Shown: positions 9,355 to 18,176, counted from the stretch's first letter. The stretch is DNA of 64,000 nt from Bradyrhizobium sp. CCBAU 51765 (GCF_015291725.1 NZ_CP030038.1:2531001-2595000); one strand, 5' to 3'. The notes: generated by a model not told the origin, from the letters alone. Numbers and translations: made by a program.

Positions 9355-10136
9355 CGCGTCTCTCGCCCGCACGGATTGCGCTCTATGTGGTCTGCGCCCT
9401 GGTGCTGGTCTATCTGATCCTGCCGGTCCTGATCATCGCGCCCATCTCGTTCTCCAGCGCGCGGTTCCTGACCTTCCCGCCACCCTCGTTCTCGCTGCGC
9501 TGGTATCTGCAATATTTCGCCAGTCCCGCCTGGATGCAGGCGACGCGGGTGACGCTCACGCTCGCACTTCTGACGGTGCTGATTGCCACGCCGCTCGGCG
9601 TCGCCGCCGCCTATGCTATCAGCCAGTCGAAGCTGCGCATCATGCGCATCATCCATCTGGCGCTGCTGCTGCCGCTGGTGGTGCCGATCATCATCATCGC
9701 GGTCGGGATCTTCTTCATCTACGCCAGGGTCGGCCTCGTGGCGACCATGCCGGGCCTGGTGCTGGCGAACGTGATGCTCGGCCTGCCCTACGTCGTCATC
9801 TCGGTTCTGGCGGGCCTGCAGAGCTTCGATCCGGCGCAGGAGATGGTGGCGCGCAGCCTCGGCATGAACCGGCTGCGCAGCTTCTTCGCGGTGACCTTGC
9901 CGCAGATCAAGTCCAGCGTGATCGCCGGCGGCGTCTTCGCCTTCATCTCGGCGATGGACGAGACCATCGTCGCCTTGTTTATCTCCGGTGGCCAGTACCA
10001 GCCGCTGACCAAGCGCATGTTCACGGCGCTGCGCGACGAGATCGACCCGACCATCGCTGCGATCTCGACGCTGATGACGGCGGCGTCCTTCATGCTGGTG
10101 CTGCTGGCGAGCGCGCGGCAGCGGAGGAATTCCTGA
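9351..10136 (+). CDS. ABC transporter permease (PotC-like)
   Basis: Second permease, 261 aa, starting at ATG 9351 within the stop of the previous gene, so translation is coupled. Six membrane segments are visible, including LPLVVPIIIIAVGIFFIYA. The EAA-loop is near ARSLGMNRLRSFFAVTLPQI. It ends the ABC operon. Confidence 0.88.
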   Translation: MTRLSPARIALYVVCALVLVYLILPVLIIAPISFSSARFLTFPPPSFSLRWYLQYFASPAWMQATRVTLTLALLTVLIATPLGVAAAYAISQSKLRIMRIIHLALLLPLVVPIIIIAVGIFFIYARVGLVATMPGLVLANVMLGLPYVVISVLAGLQSFDPAQEMVARSLGMNRLRSFFAVTLPQIKSSVIAGGVFAFISAMDETIVALFISGGQYQPLTKRMFTALRDEIDPTIAAISTLMTAASFMLVLLASARQRRNS

Positions 10137-10334
10137 GGCCCCCAGCGATCGAGGGAACGCAGTAAGTGATCGCGACGATGGAAGCAGCATCCCGCGACTG
10201 AACGAGAAATCGATCCACCCGATTGATGGAGCGCGCAGACCCGACCGTGCGGGAATCTGTTCGAACAAGGCTCCGCACCGGAATCATCATACGGCCGAGA
10301 TGTGGGAAGCGCCGCGATCTGACACACGCTGGCG

Positions 10335-10348
10335 TTGATCTGGATCAA
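10335..10348 (+). promoter_or_regulatory. FixK/FNR-type box
   Basis: TTGATCTGGATCAA matches the FixK2/FNR consensus TTG-N8-CAA as a near-perfect palindrome. It lies 51 bp before the start at 10399, a spacing that would place the box near -40 of a transcription start around 10382. This predicts activation in low oxygen. Confidence 0.7.
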
Positions 10349-10398
10349 CGCAAGCTCTTGACCGGCGTGGCTTCCTTGCGAACGGACGTTTACCGAAC

Positions 10399-10626
10399 AT
10401 GCCGGAGAACCTTTGCATGTATCAGATTGCGTCGCGTGTCTTTGCTCTTGCTGCCACTGGTTTCGCGACACAGGTCACGGCGATCGCCCCGCCGCGGCCC
10501 TTTCCGCTGCAAGAGACTGTCGTGGTGCGGCAGGACCTATTCGATCGTACCGATCCGAACAGTATGTTCAACTGGCCGAGCCCGCCCGCGCAGTCAGGGC
10601 AGTATTGGGAGCGGAGACAGACATGA
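10399..10626 (+). CDS. Small putative secreted protein
   Basis: Predicted 75-aa protein with a basic start and a hydrophobic stretch (IASRVFALAATGFATQVTA) that looks like a signal peptide. The mature part is proline-rich and ends in ERRQT. It overlaps the next gene by ATGA at 10623, a sign of a real coupled pair. It lies just behind the FixK-type box at 10335. No family recognised. Confidence 0.5.
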   Translation: MPENLCMYQIASRVFALAATGFATQVTAIAPPRPFPLQETVVVRQDLFDRTDPNSMFNWPSPPAQSGQYWERRQT

Positions 10627-10994
10627 ATGCGACCATATTTTCGCTTGCGCTGCTGGCGAGCCCGTCCTTGGTAGAGGTCTCGGATAAAGTTCCGGAGCTG
10701 AAAGTCGAAGCTTTGTGCAAAGCGACGTCCGAGACGGACAAGGCGATGGGATTGGCACTGCCGCAGAGCTTTTCGGACTGCATGCGCGACGAGACCACGG
10801 CGCAGCAGCAGCTCGGCGAGATCTGGACAACGACGAAGCTCACCGTCCGCGACGTATGCGAGGGCGAAGCGACAAGCGGCGGGAGCCAAAGCTACGTCGA
10901 TCTACTCACCTGCATCCAGATGACGGGCGTTGCACCTGCGACAACGGCGACGCCCGCGCTCAGAGGCGCGAGCAAGAACCGAAGCAGGCAATAG
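10623..10994 (+). CDS. Small hypothetical protein, probably exported
   Basis: A 123-aa protein starting at ATG 10623 inside the stop codon of the previous gene. The N-terminus is a short hydrophobic segment (ATIFSLALLASPSL). Three cysteines (LCKATSE, DCMRDE, VCEGE) and a fourth near TCIQM could form disulfides outside the cytoplasm. Composition is coding-like (acidic and polar) rather than shadow-like. Probably co-transcribed with 10399 under the FixK-type box. Function unknown. Confidence 0.55.
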   Translation: MNATIFSLALLASPSLVEVSDKVPELKVEALCKATSETDKAMGLALPQSFSDCMRDETTAQQQLGEIWTTTKLTVRDVCEGEATSGGSQSYVDLLTCIQMTGVAPATTATPALRGASKNRSRQ

Positions 10995-11229
10995 GAAGCC
11001 ATGCCTGGCGCGCGCGGCCGGATTGGTTCTGTCCAGCCAATCGGCTCTGGGTCAATGCTTTCCACCTTGCTGGAGTTCACCAGACGGCCTGGTGATTCAG
11101 TTCGACAACGGGACGATCTGGCAGTGCGACATTCCGCCGGCCCTGCCGGCTCCACGCCGGCTGTGAGGGTACAGATTCATCCTCATCGCATCGCGCCTTA
11201 GTGGTCTGGCGCCTCTTGCGCATACCTGA
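10995..11229. other. Gap with a possible decayed small secreted gene
   Basis: Between 11000 and 11166 the plus strand encodes a stretch with a hydrophobic AAGLVLSSQSALGQC segment and a protein-like tail (VIQFDNGTIWQCDIPP) but no good start codon or ribosome site. It may be the remains of a secreted-protein gene. Otherwise nothing seen. Confidence 0.3.
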
Positions 11230-11493
11230 TCATGGCGCCGGGGGGCTGCTCAGCGAACGCAGCCGGGCTTCCGCAAGTCCAGGAGCGGGATCGCCCGTCA
11301 GTGCGTTCCCGTGTACGCAGCGCGGCGGCTGTTCCTCAAGGATCCGCCGTACGGATTGGGAGCATCGCCCGCACCTGACAGTGCAACCCAGGCAGTCATA
11401 CACCTGCGCAGCCGAAAAGAGTTCGTCGTCGGTCGAGCCGACCGCACCCCTGATGTCGTGATCGCTGATGATGTTGCAGGAGCAGACGATCAT
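11230..11493 (-). CDS. bfd: Bacterioferritin-associated ferredoxin (Bfd)
   Basis: Small [2Fe-2S] protein of the Bfd family, which in other bacteria reduces bacterioferritin to release iron. The first pair of ligands is VCSCN near residue 4; the second is in CLGCTVRCGRC near residue 36. The chosen start is ATG 11493, which overlaps the stop of the upstream YqeB-like gene (ATGA), so the two are coupled. Under the sigma-54-type promoter at 12385-12400 it would supply iron during nitrogenase synthesis. The C-terminal 30 residues go beyond the usual Bfd length. Confidence 0.8.
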   Translation of the reverse strand: MIVCSCNIISDHDIRGAVGSTDDELFSAAQVYDCLGCTVRCGRCSQSVRRILEEQPPRCVHGNALTGDPAPGLAEARLRSLSSPPAP

Positions 11494-12326
11494 GCCGGAT
11501 TCCGTTGCGTGATGCGATGTGCGGTGTGAAGCTTGACGGCGGCGGTTGTTGCATTGGCAATGGCGCGCCCGCGCTGATCCGTTCCGGTCCATTGGGCGTG
11601 CCGTCCGCGCGGATCGATCTCCAGCAGCTTGACGCCGGCCGGAACTTCGCTGCCGTCGCGGGCGATGCCGCGCAGGATTCCGTCGCGCGGCGCGAGCACG
11701 GGAATGCCGGAGAGATGGCCGAGCACGAGATCCCGGTAGACGCGGGTGCCGATCTCGACCGGCGTGTGCCAGCGTCCCGCGAACGGCGAATAGACGAAGC
11801 GTTCCGCGCCGACATCACCCAGTGAACTCGCAACGCCATCGGCAGCGTCGGTCCAGCGTGCATCGGTGACAGGTCCGATCTTCCCTGGCCGGGTTTCCAC
11901 CGCGATGTCGCAATTGGAGTTCGATGAGAAGCCGGGGCCCAGCCCGATCGCGAGCCGGCCGAGTCGCCTGAGGTCGGGCGTGATCCGGCGCTTCTGCAGA
12001 CGCGCATCGATCAGAAGGTCAATGTGGCGGACCGGAAGCAGATCGAGCAGGCCGAGCCATGTAACCAGGATTTGGGCCGGCCGACGGAGCGCCTGATGGA
12101 CCTGCATGCCGTCGTCGACTCGCTCGGCGACAATGTCCTCAAGCTGCACGGTGTCCGTGAAGAGCGCGTCATGAAAGGCCATCTTGCGCCGGATCACCGG
12201 CGGATCCGGATCGTGTGACATCACGACGCAATATCCGGCGCGCACGAGTTGGATGCCGATCGCGGATGCGATCTCATTGGTGCCGAGGATGACGGCAAAG
12301 AGTCGATGGTGGTTCGGCTGGGGCAT
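11490..12326 (-). CDS. YqeB/EF2563-like molybdenum-hydroxylase accessory protein
   Basis: A 278-aa protein that fits the family known from selenium-dependent molybdenum hydroxylase systems. An N-terminal nucleotide-fold region (ILGTNEIASAIGIQLVRAGY) is followed by IDARLQKR and the family-typical IGLGPGFSSNSNCDIAVETR near residue 130, and a biotinyl-like beta domain towards the C-terminus (VYRDLVLGHLSGIPVLAPRDG). Its exact reaction is not established. It is followed by bfd with an ATGA overlap and has its own sigma-54-type promoter upstream, divergent from fixR. A role in Mo or redox-cofactor handling for nitrogenase is inference. Confidence 0.65.
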   Translation of the reverse strand: MPQPNHHRLFAVILGTNEIASAIGIQLVRAGYCVVMSHDPDPPVIRRKMAFHDALFTDTVQLEDIVAERVDDGMQVHQALRRPAQILVTWLGLLDLLPVRHIDLLIDARLQKRRITPDLRRLGRLAIGLGPGFSSNSNCDIAVETRPGKIGPVTDARWTDAADGVASSLGDVGAERFVYSPFAGRWHTPVEIGTRVYRDLVLGHLSGIPVLAPRDGILRGIARDGSEVPAGVKLLEIDPRGRHAQWTGTDQRGRAIANATTAAVKLHTAHRITQRNPA

Positions 12327-12384
12327 TTGAAACCACGTTTGCGGAGTAAGCGCAGCGAGATGTGATCAAGTTTGGAACAAGAAG

Positions 12385-12400
12385 AGCAAGAGCCGGGCCA
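12385..12400 (-). promoter_or_regulatory. Sigma-54 promoter for YqeB-like gene and bfd
   Basis: Read on the minus strand: TGGCCC-ggctc-TTGCT, with GG-N10-GC spacing. The transcription start would be near 12374, 48 bp before the gene. The TGT-N10-ACA site at 12519-12534 would lie about 150 bp upstream. Confidence 0.7.
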
Positions 12401-12518
12401 TTTGGAATGATTGAAAAACAGCTCTCAACCGCTGGCCAGCACTCGGAAAGGAGGTTTGCGCCGTGACGGCGCCGCTTGGTTCGAAAGCCCACGCGTGCAT
12501 GTCGCAAATCTGGCAGCG

Positions 12519-12534
12519 TGTCGCGAAGCCGACA
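12519..12534. promoter_or_regulatory. Inverted repeat: NifA UAS and/or RegR-type site
   Basis: TGTCG-cgaagc-CGACA fits both TGT-N10-ACA (NifA enhancer) and a dyad of the kind bound by RegR upstream of fixR in Bradyrhizobium. Its centre is about -70 from the expected fixR start, matching the reported position of the RegR-dependent activator site in B. japonicum, and about -150 from the divergent promoter. Confidence 0.6.
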
Positions 12535-12572
12535 TTCAGCCTTGAAAATCACAGCGATCCGGCGTTGGAGCG

Positions 12573-12588
12573 TGGCCCAAATCCTGCA
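12573..12588 (+). promoter_or_regulatory. Sigma-54 promoter of fixR-nifA
   Basis: TGGCCC-aaatc-CTGCA shows GG at 12574 and GC at 12586 with ten bases between. The start would be near 12598. In B. japonicum the fixR-nifA operon is known to have overlapping sigma-54 and housekeeping promoters. Confidence 0.7.
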
Positions 12589-12642
12589 AAGTTGCTCCCG
12601 TTGTCATTGTCTGCGTCCGTCCGGACGCGGCGAGGAGTTGAC

Positions 12643-13482
12643 ATGACGCTCGATCTTTTGGATCGCGATGGTGCCCCTTCGAGTACTTCGGCACCCGACG
12701 TCGCACTGTGTCCGTTTCACGGCGACAAGTCGAGGGCACAACATGGCGAGCGCAAAACGCTCGTTCTGACCGGCGCGTCCCGCGGCATCGGCCATGCGAC
12801 GGGAAAGCTGTTTTCGGAGGCCGGCTGGCGGATCATCACCTGTTCCCGGCAACCGTTCGACGGTGAACGGTGCCCCTGGGATTCAGGGACGGACAACCAT
12901 GTGCAGGTGGAACTGAGCGACCATCGCGCGCTGCCGCGGGCAGTCGCCGGAATCAAGGAGCGGCTCAACGGCGGGCCGCTGCATGCACTGATCAACAATG
13001 CCGGTATTTCGCCCAAGGCGGATGATGGCACCCGGCTGAACTCGTTGACGACGCCGGTCGAGACCTGGATGAGCGTGTTCCACGTCAATCTGCTCGCGCC
13101 GGTCCTGTTCGCGCAGGGCCTCGTCGACGAGCTGAAGCTGGCCGCAGGCGCGATCGTCAATGTCACCTCGATCGTGGGCTCCCGGGTGCATCCGTTTGCC
13201 GGCACCGCCTATGCGACGTCGAAGGCTGCGCTTGCGTGCCTGACCCGCGAGATGGCGCACGACTATGCGCCGTTCGGAATTCGCGTGAACGCGATCGCGC
13301 CCGGCGAGATCAAGACCGACATCCTGTCGCCGGAGACCGAGGCACAACTTGCGCCGATCATTCCGATGCATCGCGTCGGCACGCCGGACGAGGTCGCGAA
13401 AGTGATCTTCTTCCTCTGCTCGGAGGCGGCCAGCTACGTCACAGGTGCGGAAGTACCGATCAACGGAGGGCAGCACGTGTAA
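12643..13482 (+). CDS. fixR: FixR, short-chain dehydrogenase-like protein
   Basis: SDR-family protein of 279 aa, the length expected for FixR of Bradyrhizobium, the first gene of the fixR-nifA operon. It has the NAD(P)-binding TGASRGIG near residue 44, NNAG near 117, a Ser-Tyr-Lys catalytic set (VTSIVGS, then YATSKAA), and a C-terminal NGG. The start is ATG 12643, after GAGGAG at 12632-12637. FixR's substrate is unknown and it is not essential for fixation in B. japonicum; its conservation before nifA is the main argument for the name. Confidence 0.85.
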   Translation: MTLDLLDRDGAPSSTSAPDVALCPFHGDKSRAQHGERKTLVLTGASRGIGHATGKLFSEAGWRIITCSRQPFDGERCPWDSGTDNHVQVELSDHRALPRAVAGIKERLNGGPLHALINNAGISPKADDGTRLNSLTTPVETWMSVFHVNLLAPVLFAQGLVDELKLAAGAIVNVTSIVGSRVHPFAGTAYATSKAALACLTREMAHDYAPFGIRVNAIAPGEIKTDILSPETEAQLAPIIPMHRVGTPDEVAKVIFFLCSEAASYVTGAEVPINGGQHV

Positions 13483-13665
13483 TCAGGCGGCAGCGGCCCG
13501 CCACGGAAAAAGTTTCGCGGATTTGCGCTGGATCAATGCGGAGATCTCGATCTCGAGCGTGTCGCGCATCGCGATGGTAAATTCCGTGAAACGGATGACA
13601 AAGCGTGCAAGTGCGACGGAATCTTTTTGCAGCAATGCCGACAAGTTGAGCGCGACTCTCGACAC
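13483..13665 (-). CDS. Candidate small antisense gene between fixR and nifA
   Basis: A 60-aa frame (GTG start at 13665) fills the 255-bp fixR-nifA gap, convergent with fixR. Its sequence has balanced composition (LSALLQKDSVALARFVI, then EIEISALIQRKSAKLF) and GC-rich third positions, unlike the shadow frames. Its stop lies directly against the fixR stop. No homologue recognised. It would be antisense to the nifA leader if fixR-nifA is one transcript. Confidence 0.35.
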   Translation of the reverse strand: MSRVALNLSALLQKDSVALARFVIRFTEFTIAMRDTLEIEISALIQRKSAKLFPWRAAAA

Positions 13666-13737
13666 GACATGAATGAGAATAAGACAAATTCCAGAGAACG
13701 CGGCCGGGAGGATCTAACGGGCAACGGAGATTCCGTC

Positions 13738-15477
13738 ATGCTGAATGCTGCTCCCTTGGTTGAACGACACAGGGCCGAACAGACGGCACCCATCGTACCG
13801 ATCAGTGAGATCGCGCTGACCGGCATCTTCGAAATCTCAAAGATACTGACGGCGCCGACTCGGCTGGAGACGACGCTCGCGAACGTCGTCAATCTTCTGC
13901 AGTCCTTTCTCCAGATGCGCCATGGCGTGGTCGCGCTGCTCGCGGACGACGGCATTCCCGACCTCGCGGTCGGGGCCGGATGGAGCGAAGGCAGTGACGA
14001 ACGCTATCGCGGGCGGTTGCCGCAGAAGGCCGTTGATCAGATCGTCGCGACCGCGATGCCGCTGGTCGCAGAAAACATTGCCACCCATCCCGCCTTCAGC
14101 CCGGCGGACGTAGAGACCCTCGGAGCCTCTGAGACGATCCGCGTGTCTTTCATCGGCGTCCCGATCCGCATCGATGCCAAGGTCGTGGGCACCCTGACGG
14201 TCGACAGGGTCTGGGACGAGCGATCGCTGTACCGGCTCGATTCCGACGTGCGTTTGCTGACGATGGTTGCCAATCTCGTCGGCCAGACCGTGAAGCTGCA
14301 TCGGATCGTCGCGCAGGATCGCGAACGGCTGATGCATGAGAGCTACCGCCTCCAGAAGGAGCTATCCGAGCTCAAGCCGGCGCGCGATCGCCGCAAGGTT
14401 CACGTCGAAGGCATCATCGGCGACAGTCCGGCGCTGCGCGGGCTGCTGGAGAAGATCGCGGTCGTGGCCAAATCGAACTCGACCGTGCTGCTGCGGGGTG
14501 AATCCGGCACCGGCAAGGAGCTGATCGCGAAGGCCATTCACGAGCTTTCGCCGCGGGCCAAGCGTCCGTTCATCAAGATCAACTGCGCGGCTCTGCCGGA
14601 ATCGGTGCTGGAGTCCGAGTTGTTCGGCCATGAGAAAGGCGCCTTCACCGGCGCGCTCAATTCACGGAAGGGCAGGTTCGAGCTGGCCGACAAGGGCACC
14701 CTGTTCCTGGACGAGATCGGCGAGATATCCGCCTCGTTCCAGGCCAAGCTCCTGCGCGTGCTCCAGGAGCAGGAGTTCGAGCGCGTCGGCGGCAACCAGA
14801 CCATCAAGGTCGATGTTCGCGTCATCGCAGCGACCAACCGCAACCTGGAAGAAGCCGTCGCCCGCAACGAATTTCGCGCCGACCTCTATTACCGGATCAG
14901 TGTGGTCCCGATGATGCTGCCGCCCCTGCGCGAGCGGCGCAGCGACATTCCGTTGCTGGCCAACGAGTTCCTGAAGAACTTCAACAGCGAGAATGGCCGT
15001 GCGCTGTCCTTCGATCGGCATGCGATCGAGGTTCTGATGAGCTGTGGGTTTCCGGGCAACGTGCGGGAGCTGGAGAATTGCGTGCAGCGTACGGCGACGC
15101 TGGCGCCGGGCCCGGAGATCGTCAGGAACGATTTCGCGTGCTGTCACAGCCAGTGCCTGTCGGCCATGTTGTGGAACGGTGCATCCGAGGGCGTGCCGCA
15201 GCGCTCGTTGCCCATCGTGCCGCTCTCGGTCCTTCCGGCTTCCGCTGCGCGCGAGAGAGGCGCCAGCACCCCTCCGTCAGCCGTTGAGCCGGTGGCGCCG
15301 ACGGCGAGCGCTTCCAGCCTGTTGTCGACCGGGAGCGTGGCCGAGCGTGAGAGCGTCATCGCGGCCATGGAGAAGTCAGGTTGGGTCCAGGCCAAGGCCG
15401 CACGCCTGCTCGGCCTGACGCCGCGGCAGATCGGCTACGCGCTGAAGAAGCACGGCATCGAGGTCAAGCGGCTCTGA
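13738..15477 (+). CDS. nifA: NifA, sigma-54-dependent nif activator
   Basis: Master activator of nif genes, 579 aa. An N-terminal GAF domain covers about residues 30-175. The AAA+ domain has Walker A GESGTGKE near 254, the sigma-54-contacting GAFTGA near 301 and Walker B GTLFLDEIGE near 320. A C-terminal Fis-type helix-turn-helix (QAKAARLLGLTPRQIGYAL) ends the protein. Cysteines 436, 448, 468 and 473 give exact C-X11-C-X19-C-X4-C spacing, the signature of directly oxygen-sensitive rhizobial NifA. Start ATG 13738 is chosen because it gives the length and N-terminus of B. japonicum NifA; an upstream ATG at 13669 is possible. Confidence 0.97.
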   Translation: MLNAAPLVERHRAEQTAPIVPISEIALTGIFEISKILTAPTRLETTLANVVNLLQSFLQMRHGVVALLADDGIPDLAVGAGWSEGSDERYRGRLPQKAVDQIVATAMPLVAENIATHPAFSPADVETLGASETIRVSFIGVPIRIDAKVVGTLTVDRVWDERSLYRLDSDVRLLTMVANLVGQTVKLHRIVAQDRERLMHESYRLQKELSELKPARDRRKVHVEGIIGDSPALRGLLEKIAVVAKSNSTVLLRGESGTGKELIAKAIHELSPRAKRPFIKINCAALPESVLESELFGHEKGAFTGALNSRKGRFELADKGTLFLDEIGEISASFQAKLLRVLQEQEFERVGGNQTIKVDVRVIAATNRNLEEAVARNEFRADLYYRISVVPMMLPPLRERRSDIPLLANEFLKNFNSENGRALSFDRHAIEVLMSCGFPGNVRELENCVQRTATLAPGPEIVRNDFACCHSQCLSAMLWNGASEGVPQRSLPIVPLSVLPASAARERGASTPPSAVEPVAPTASASSLLSTGSVAERESVIAAMEKSGWVQAKAARLLGLTPRQIGYALKKHGIEVKRL

Positions 15478-15484
15478 CGGCGAC

Positions 15485-15519
15485 TGTCGCAGATGCGACA
15501 TGCTGTCGGGGCCACGACA
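15485..15519. promoter_or_regulatory. Tandem NifA upstream activator sites
   Basis: Two TGT-N10-ACA motifs at 15485-15500 and 15504-15519, 19 bp apart (about two helical turns), centred about -100 and -80 from the predicted start of the ferredoxin-suf operon. Confidence 0.8.
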
Positions 15520-15565
15520 ACCGGCTTCGCGCAAGATTACGCTTGAATTTCAGACCTTTCAGGGT

Positions 15566-15581
15566 TGGCACGGCGCTTGAA
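15566..15581 (+). promoter_or_regulatory. Sigma-54 promoter of fdx-suf operon
   Basis: TGGCAC-ggcgc-TTGAA. The -24 half is perfect; the -12 half has GA in place of the usual GC. With the tandem UAS just upstream this is a credible NifA-dependent promoter, start near 15592. Confidence 0.65.
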
Positions 15582-15624
15582 AGAAGGTGTCCGACGGCAT
15601 CGTCTGCTCAAGGAGTCGGAACAC

Positions 15625-15819
15625 ATGTCTTACAAGATTGTCGCCTCGCAATGCACGGTTTGCGGCGCATGTGAGTTCGAGTGCCCGAACGCGGCGATCA
15701 GCCTCAAGCGCGACATGTATGTCATCGATCCCAAGAAGTGCACGGAGTGTGAAGGGAGTTTCGACACGCCGCAATGCGCGGCCGTCTGTCCGGTGCCCGA
15801 CACCTGTATTCCGGCCTGA
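15625..15819 (+). CDS. 2[4Fe-4S] ferredoxin (FdxN-like)
   Basis: A 64-aa bacterial-type ferredoxin. The first cluster motif is [12 protein letters not shown] near residue 9; the second is [18 protein letters not shown] with the insertion typical of nif ferredoxins. Start ATG 15625 follows AGGAG at 15611-15615. It is closely related to the ferredoxin at 37151 behind nifB. First gene of the NifA-controlled suf operon; it probably gives electrons to cluster assembly or nitrogenase. Confidence 0.92.
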   Translation: MSYKIVASQCTVCGACEFECPNAAISLKRDMYVIDPKKCTECEGSFDTPQCAAVCPVPDTCIPA

Positions 15820-15882
15820 GGCACCTCCATGGCGCGGTCGAGGCTGGCGGACTGGAAATCTCACTCGCGGACGGAGCGGTAG

Positions 15883-17379
15883 ATGGCGGCGGTTCAGGAA
15901 ACCATCGAACAGGTTCGCGGCATCGACGTCGACCAGTATCGTTATGGGTTTGAGACCCTGATCGAGTCCGACAAGGCCCCCAAGGGTCTGTCGGAAGAAA
16001 CCGTCAAGTTCATCTCGGAGAAGAAGAACGAGCCCGCCTGGATGCTGCAATGGCGGCTGGAGGCCTATCGGCGCTGGCTGACCATGACGGAGCCGACCTG
16101 GGCCCGCGTCGACTATCCCAGGATCGACTTCCAGGACCTCTATTACTACGCGGCGCCGAAGCCGAAGAAGACCGTGTCCTCGCTCGACGAGATCGATCCG
16201 GAGATCCTGAAGACCTACGAGAAGCTCGGCATCCCCCTGCGGGAAGTCGCCATGCTCGAAGGCGTCGAGCCCAAGCCCGGCGAGGAAGACCCGGCCCGCC
16301 GCAAGATCGCGGTCGATGCCGTGTTCGATTCGGTCTCGGTTGCAACCACGTTCAAGGCCGAGCTGAAGAAGGCCGGCGTGATCTTCATGCCGATCTCGGA
16401 GGCGATCCGCGAGCACCCTGAACTGGTGCAGAAATATCTGGGCTCGGTGGTTCCGACCTCGGACAATTTCTACGCGACGCTGAATTCGGCGGTGTTCTCC
16501 GACGGCTCGTTCGTCTACGTGCCGCCGGGGGTGCGCTGCCCGATGGAACTGTCGACCTATTTCCGCATCAACGAGCGCAACACCGGCCAGTTCGAGCGCA
16601 CGCTGATCATCGCCGACAAGGGCGCCTACGTCTCCTATCTCGAAGGCTGCACCGCGCCGCAGCGCGACGAGAACCAGCTGCATGCCGCCGTGGTCGAGCT
16701 CGTCGCGCTCGACGATGCCGAAATCAAATATTCGACGGTGCAGAACTGGTATCCCGGCAATTCGGAAGGCAAGGGCGGCATCTACAATTTCGTCACCAAG
16801 CGTGGCGATTGCCGCGGCGCCAATTCCAAGATCTCCTGGACCCAGGTCGAGACCGGCTCCGCCATTACCTGGAAATATCCGAGCTGCATCCTGCGCGGCG
16901 ACAATTCCCGCGGCGAATTCTACTCGATCGCGATCTCGAACGGCTATCAGCAGGTCGATAGCGGCACCAAGATGATCCATCTCGGCAAGAACACGACGAG
17001 CCGGATCATCTCCAAGGGCATCGCCGCCGGCAAGTCGCAGAACACCTATCGCGGCCTCGTCACCGCGCACCGCAAGGCGCTAGGGGCGCGCAACTTCACG
17101 GCCTGCGATTCGCTGCTGATCGGCGACAAATGCGGCGCGCACACCGTGCCGTACATCGAGGCGAAGAACTCCTCGGCGACGTTCGAGCACGAGGCGACGA
17201 CCTCGAAGATCTCCGAGGACGTGCTGTTCTACTGCATCCAGCGCGGGCTCAGCCAGGAGGAGGCGGTCGGCCTCGTCGTCAACGGCTTCGTCAAGGACGT
17301 GCTGCAGCAGCTGCCGATGGAATTCGCGGTGGAAGCGCAGAAGCTGATCTCGATCTCGCTCGAAGGGAGCGTCGGATGA
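15883..17379 (+). CDS. sufB: SufB, Fe-S cluster scaffold
   Basis: Core subunit of the SufBC2D scaffold, 498 aa, building Fe-S clusters from SufS/SufE sulfur. The family-typical end ([18 protein letters not shown]) with the C-terminal cysteine region is present, as is the [13 protein letters not shown] block. It is 64 bp behind the ferredoxin and 35 bp before sufC. A housekeeping suf operon is expected elsewhere in Bradyrhizobium; this copy is wired to NifA signals. Confidence 0.95.
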   Translation: MAAVQETIEQVRGIDVDQYRYGFETLIESDKAPKGLSEETVKFISEKKNEPAWMLQWRLEAYRRWLTMTEPTWARVDYPRIDFQDLYYYAAPKPKKTVSSLDEIDPEILKTYEKLGIPLREVAMLEGVEPKPGEEDPARRKIAVDAVFDSVSVATTFKAELKKAGVIFMPISEAIREHPELVQKYLGSVVPTSDNFYATLNSAVFSDGSFVYVPPGVRCPMELSTYFRINERNTGQFERTLIIADKGAYVSYLEGCTAPQRDENQLHAAVVELVALDDAEIKYSTVQNWYPGNSEGKGGIYNFVTKRGDCRGANSKISWTQVETGSAITWKYPSCILRGDNSRGEFYSIAISNGYQQVDSGTKMIHLGKNTTSRIISKGIAAGKSQNTYRGLVTAHRKALGARNFTACDSLLIGDKCGAHTVPYIEAKNSSATFEHEATTSKISEDVLFYCIQRGLSQEEAVGLVVNGFVKDVLQQLPMEFAVEAQKLISISLEGSVG

Positions 17380-17413
17380 CTGTCTTTAGACCTACCAGGC
17401 AAGGAGAAGTGTG

Positions 17414-18172
17414 ATGACGGCGCTCCTCGATATCCGCGGGCTCAAGGCCGAGATTGACGGCCGTCAGATCCTCAACGGGCTCGACCTCGCCGTGAACAAG
17501 GGCGAGATCCACGCCATCATGGGTCCGAACGGCGCCGGCAAGTCGACGCTGTCCTATGTGCTGTCGGGCAAGCCGGGCTACGAGATCACCGGTGGCGAAG
17601 TGTTCTTCAACGGCGAGGATCTCCTTGCCATGGACCCGGACGAGCGGGCGGCGAAAGGGCTGTTCCTGGCCTTCCAATACCCGCTCGAAATTCCCGGCGT
17701 CGCGACGCTGACGTTCCTGCGGACGGCGCTCAATGCCCAGCGCAAGAAGCGTGGCGAAGAGGAATTGTCCTCGCCCGATGTGCTGAAGAGGGTGCGCGAG
17801 CTCGCCAAACAACTCAGCATCGACCCTGAGATGCTGAAGCGGCCGCTCAATGTCGGTTTCTCCGGCGGCGAGAAGAAGCGCAACGAGACGCTTCAGATGG
17901 CGCTGCTGGAGCCCAAGCTGTGCGTGCTGGACGAGACCGATTCCGGCCTCGACATCGATGCGCTACGCATCGTCGCCGACGGCGTCAATCGCCTGCGTGC
18001 GGCCGACCGCGGCATGATCGTGATCACGCACTATCAGCGGCTGCTCGACTACATCGTGCCCGACGTCGTGCATGTGCTGGCTGCGGGCCGCATCGTCAAG
18101 ACCGGCGGCAAGGATCTCGCGCTCGAACTGGAGGCGACGGGCTACGCGCAGTATCAGAGCGAGGCGGCGTGA
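17414..18172 (+). CDS. sufC: SufC, Fe-S assembly ATPase
   Basis: ABC-type ATPase of the SufBCD complex, 252 aa. Walker A GPNGAGKST lies near residue 37, the signature FSGGEKKRNE near 153, Walker B LCVLDETDSGLD near 172 and the H-loop ITHYQR near 206. ATG 17414 follows AAGGAG at 17401-17406. It drives scaffold conformational change rather than transport. Confidence 0.95.
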   Translation: MTALLDIRGLKAEIDGRQILNGLDLAVNKGEIHAIMGPNGAGKSTLSYVLSGKPGYEITGGEVFFNGEDLLAMDPDERAAKGLFLAFQYPLEIPGVATLTFLRTALNAQRKKRGEEELSSPDVLKRVRELAKQLSIDPEMLKRPLNVGFSGGEKKRNETLQMALLEPKLCVLDETDSGLDIDALRIVADGVNRLRAADRGMIVITHYQRLLDYIVPDVVHVLAAGRIVKTGGKDLALELEATGYAQYQSEAA

Positions 18173-18176
18173 TCCC

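Noticed and set aside
10930..11166. Possible secreted protein with FDNGTIWQCDIPP
   Set aside because: No convincing start codon or ribosome site; kept only as a possible relic.
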